DNA from: an uncultured Ignavibacteria bacterium
Lineage (GTDB): Bacteria; Bacteroidota; Ignavibacteria; Tepidaquicellales; Tepidaquicellaceae
Reading direction: 5' to 3'
DNA: 64,000 nt
NCBI GenBank assembly: GCA_937974175.1
Contig: CALJIG010000120.1
Span: 124,001 to 188,000 of the forward strand
The notes below the pieces were generated by a model. The model was given only the letters and a program-made list of their open reading frames with translations, searched no databases and was not told the DNA's origin. This document shows positions 61,897-64,000 of the stretch, one piece after another. Made by a program: the position numbers and the translations under genes. Position 1 is the stretch's first letter; each line of letters begins with the position of its first letter.

Positions 61897-64000
61897 ATGA
61901 ATTTAAACATTCAATTAATGAACTTACACAGAATTTTACTCCATTTTGTGCTAAGAAAAATTTTCATCATATCGGTAGTATTCCTCTTTCTTGCAATTTT
62001 TTTCAGCACTTCTTACTCACAAAGCGCAGGCGAATTCAGAACCATAGCCGGGGGCAATTGGACTGACGCTATCTGGCAAAAATATAATGGCGTTGCATGG
62101 GGAAATTCGCCGTCCCCAACTTCTGCCGAAGGGATAATAAATGTATTGCACCCGGTCTCCCTTAATTTAAATATTACTTTGGATCAGTTAGTAATTTCCT
62201 CCACGCTGACTATTAGCGCGGGTGATTCATTAACTATTGTGAATGGAATAAGTACTGATCTTGTTCTTAACGGAACAATAACAGGACCCGGGAATATATA
62301 TATATCACCGGGTACTGATAATAATCTTTCAGGAACTATTTCGGGTTCAGGTACCATGATTTTAGCAGCGGGTTCAACATGTTCAAGTAATTCAGTCACA
62401 TTAGATAGAATATTAACTAACAACGGAATCCTTAACTTCACTATTTCTCATATAAATGGTACGGGCACTATTTTTAATAATTCAACTATAAATATCGGAG
62501 GTTCAGGTATAAATATATACCCTTCGATAATGAATGGTGGTACTATCAATAAACAATTAGTTGGTACTACTCAACTTTTGGGGAATTTGACTAATCTCAG
62601 CTCAGGAGTTATAAATATAAGCGCAGGAAATTTTTATTTTTCTGCATACTCATTTATCTTTGATATTGGAGGAATTATAAACGTATCCTCAGGATCAATC
62701 CTTCAGCTTAGCTCAAGTTATTCTGTATATAATATTTCAGGAATAATTCAAGGTGCAGGAAATTTTGTATCTGACTCTAAGGTGAATTTTTTATCGGGCA
62801 GCACTTATAATATATCAGGGAATACAACAGCCGGCGGAACTTTGACTTTTAATGCAGGGATGAACTTTATAAATATAGGAACGGTAATCTCCAGCGGAGG
62901 AGGGACCCTTAACCTTCAGCCCGGTCTGGTAGTTTCTTCATACAACCCTGCATTTGTATTTCAGGGGGGAACTGTAAATTTTAATACGGGGAAAAAGTTT
63001 GTTTTAACTCTTGGGACGATTTCAGGGACAATAGCAGGGAGTGATACATTGGATGTATCGGGCACAATAAATTTCTCAGGTGCATTCGAAGGCACAGGGA
63101 TTATTAATTTTCTTGAAGGCTCAACTTTTTCTTTCAACTTTGGCGGCATTAATAATTCTAAAACTATAAATAACCTCGGAACATTTAACTGGAATTCTTA
63201 TCAGATATCTATGAAAGGAACTATAAACAACTATAATGTTTTGAATATCGGAAGTCCCTCAGGACAGATCTGTTCGAATCTGATTAATAATTTCGGAGTT
63301 ATAAACAAATCAAATACAACAACATATTCTTTAACGGGTGGATGTAATAATTCAGGAACGATAAATATTACCGGAGGAGGTTTATCAATTTTACCTAATA
63401 CGGGTTCATATACATCTTCAGGTAGCTTTAATGTTGCTTCGTTGTGCGCATTAACAATCGGGCAGACAGCAGGTACTGCTTCACATACAATTACCGGTTC
63501 TATCAGCGGAGCGGGAAATGTTACCTTAAGCGCACAGTCAGTTACGTTTGGTCCGGGCTCGGTTTATAATATTACAGGTAATACAACTGCAACAACAGGA
63601 GCAATGGATTTTAATTCTGCTATGACTCTGACTAACCTTGGAAACTTAATAGTATCCGGGGCAACGGTTAACTTTCCTCCGGGACTTATAATCGGAAGTA
63701 TCGGAAGTAATTTGTCATTCTCAAGCGGCACTATAAATTTTAACACAGGAAGAAGTTACACATTCAATCAGATAGATTTAGGCGGAACTATTGCGGGTAC
63801 AGATACAACTTTTATTACTACTACACTGAACTGGACTGCTAATGGATTTTCCAATGTAGGCGTCCTGAAGCCCGGGGGTACTGCAATCAACAATCAAAAT
63901 TATGTAACAATAAACGGCAAATACATAAACAAAGGAACCCATACATGGGGAGCTCATCAATTTATCGGAACAGGAACTTTTGAAAACGAAGGTGTATTTA
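61897..64000 (+). CDS. Large secreted repeat protein, N-terminal 701 codons (cut by window edge)
   Basis: The frame from ATG 61897 is open through the right edge. A hydrophobic export segment (IFIISVVFLFLAIFF, residues ~22-36, ending YSQSAG) leads into EFRTIAGGNWTDAIWQ, the opening common in large surface proteins of the Bacteroidota group. It is followed by Gly/Ser/Thr/Asn-rich beta-solenoid-like sequence with words like SGTINFNTG and YNISGNTTA. Segments starting at 62806 and 63565 (759 bp, 253 codons apart) are clear internal repeats. A second ATG at 61918 is possible. It probably ends in a sorting domain outside the window and acts as an adhesin or cell-surface fibre (inference). Confidence 0.85.
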   Translation, partial: MNLNIQLMNLHRILLHFVLRKIFIISVVFLFLAIFFSTSYSQSAGEFRTIAGGNWTDAIWQKYNGVAWGNSPSPTSAEGIINVLHPVSLNLNITLDQLVISSTLTISAGDSLTIVNGISTDLVLNGTITGPGNIYISPGTDNNLSGTISGSGTMILAAGSTCSSNSVTLDRILTNNGILNFTISHINGTGTIFNNSTINIGGSGINIYPSIMNGGTINKQLVGTTQLLGNLTNLSSGVINISAGNFYFSAYSFIFDIGGIINVSSGSILQLSSSYSVYNISGIIQGAGNFVSDSKVNFLSGSTYNISGNTTAGGTLTFNAGMNFINIGTVISSGGGTLNLQPGLVVSSYNPAFVFQGGTVNFNTGKKFVLTLGTISGTIAGSDTLDVSGTINFSGAFEGTGIINFLEGSTFSFNFGGINNSKTINNLGTFNWNSYQISMKGTINNYNVLNIGSPSGQICSNLINNFGVINKSNTTTYSLTGGCNNSGTINITGGGLSILPNTGSYTSSGSFNVASLCALTIGQTAGTASHTITGSISGAGNVTLSAQSVTFGPGSVYNITGNTTATTGAMDFNSAMTLTNLGNLIVSGATVNFPPGLIIGSIGSNLSFSSGTINFNTGRSYTFNQIDLGGTIAGTDTTFITTTLNWTANGFSNVGVLKPGGTAINNQNYVTINGKYINKGTHTWGAHQFIGTGTFENEGVF

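Overview
The window is AT-rich DNA from a Gram-negative bacterium. It most likely belongs to the Ignavibacteria/Chlorobi side of the Bacteroidota-Chlorobiota group. The evidence is a secreted protein with a C-terminal type IX secretion sorting domain opening with PNPFNPNTTI (34553-36142), an IspG of the long insert-bearing type, an LpxH-type lipid A hydrolase, TonB-dependent uptake, and low-GC intergenic DNA full of palindromic repeats. The phylum is inferred from family features, since no rRNA gene is present.

Layout. 1-134 is the tail of a pentapeptide-repeat gene cut by the left edge, followed by repeat-rich DNA. 881-7239 holds a fused 2-oxoacid dehydrogenase E1, a GNAT acetyltransferase, an AraC regulator, a secreted serine hydrolase and a secreted HEXXH protein. 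7586-14061 is a one-direction stress cluster: MarR regulator, YceI lipoprotein, thioredoxin-like protein, pirin, VOC protein, flavin reductase, NmrA-like reductase and MFS pump. It faces a P1B-4 metal ATPase (14120-16486). 17065-20904 is a tight operon of Sua5, a probable propeller protein and a membrane-anchored VWA protein. 21187-33412 carries mostly housekeeping genes: enolase, queA, ispD, an esterase, an Ntn asparaginase, a degenerate amidohydrolase, Nudix, FolE2, a DsbD-N-like protein, LpxH and PBP1A.

33486-45038 runs on the minus strand: a BsuPI-like protein, the T9SS kelch-like protein, an MFS transporter, a methyltransferase, ispG, rhomboid, a nucleotidyltransferase/CDP-alcohol phosphotransferase pair, and Kup. 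45161-48124 is an arsenic operon (arsR-arsM-acr3-arsC) in which acr3 is frameshifted at a ten-base homopolymer. 48212-53266 holds two tandem paralogues, a TPR protein, and a TonB receptor under a TPP riboswitch. 53301-57044 holds an ECF sigma/cupin anti-sigma pair and an ispF-(MntA-like)-(HepT-like)-murB operon.

57045-58210 is a gene-free repeat island with 129-bp tandem units and a perfectly packed 101-bp cloverleaf palindrome. It is followed by kynureninase, an IS200-like (RAYT-type) transposase framed by matching hairpins, cysS, and a large secreted repeat protein that runs off the right edge.

The most unusual features are the modular intergenic repeat family, the cloverleaf, the RAYT with its REP-like hairpins, the degenerate toxin-antitoxin pair inside a housekeeping operon, the acr3 homopolymer frameshift, and the riboswitch-controlled TonB receptor.
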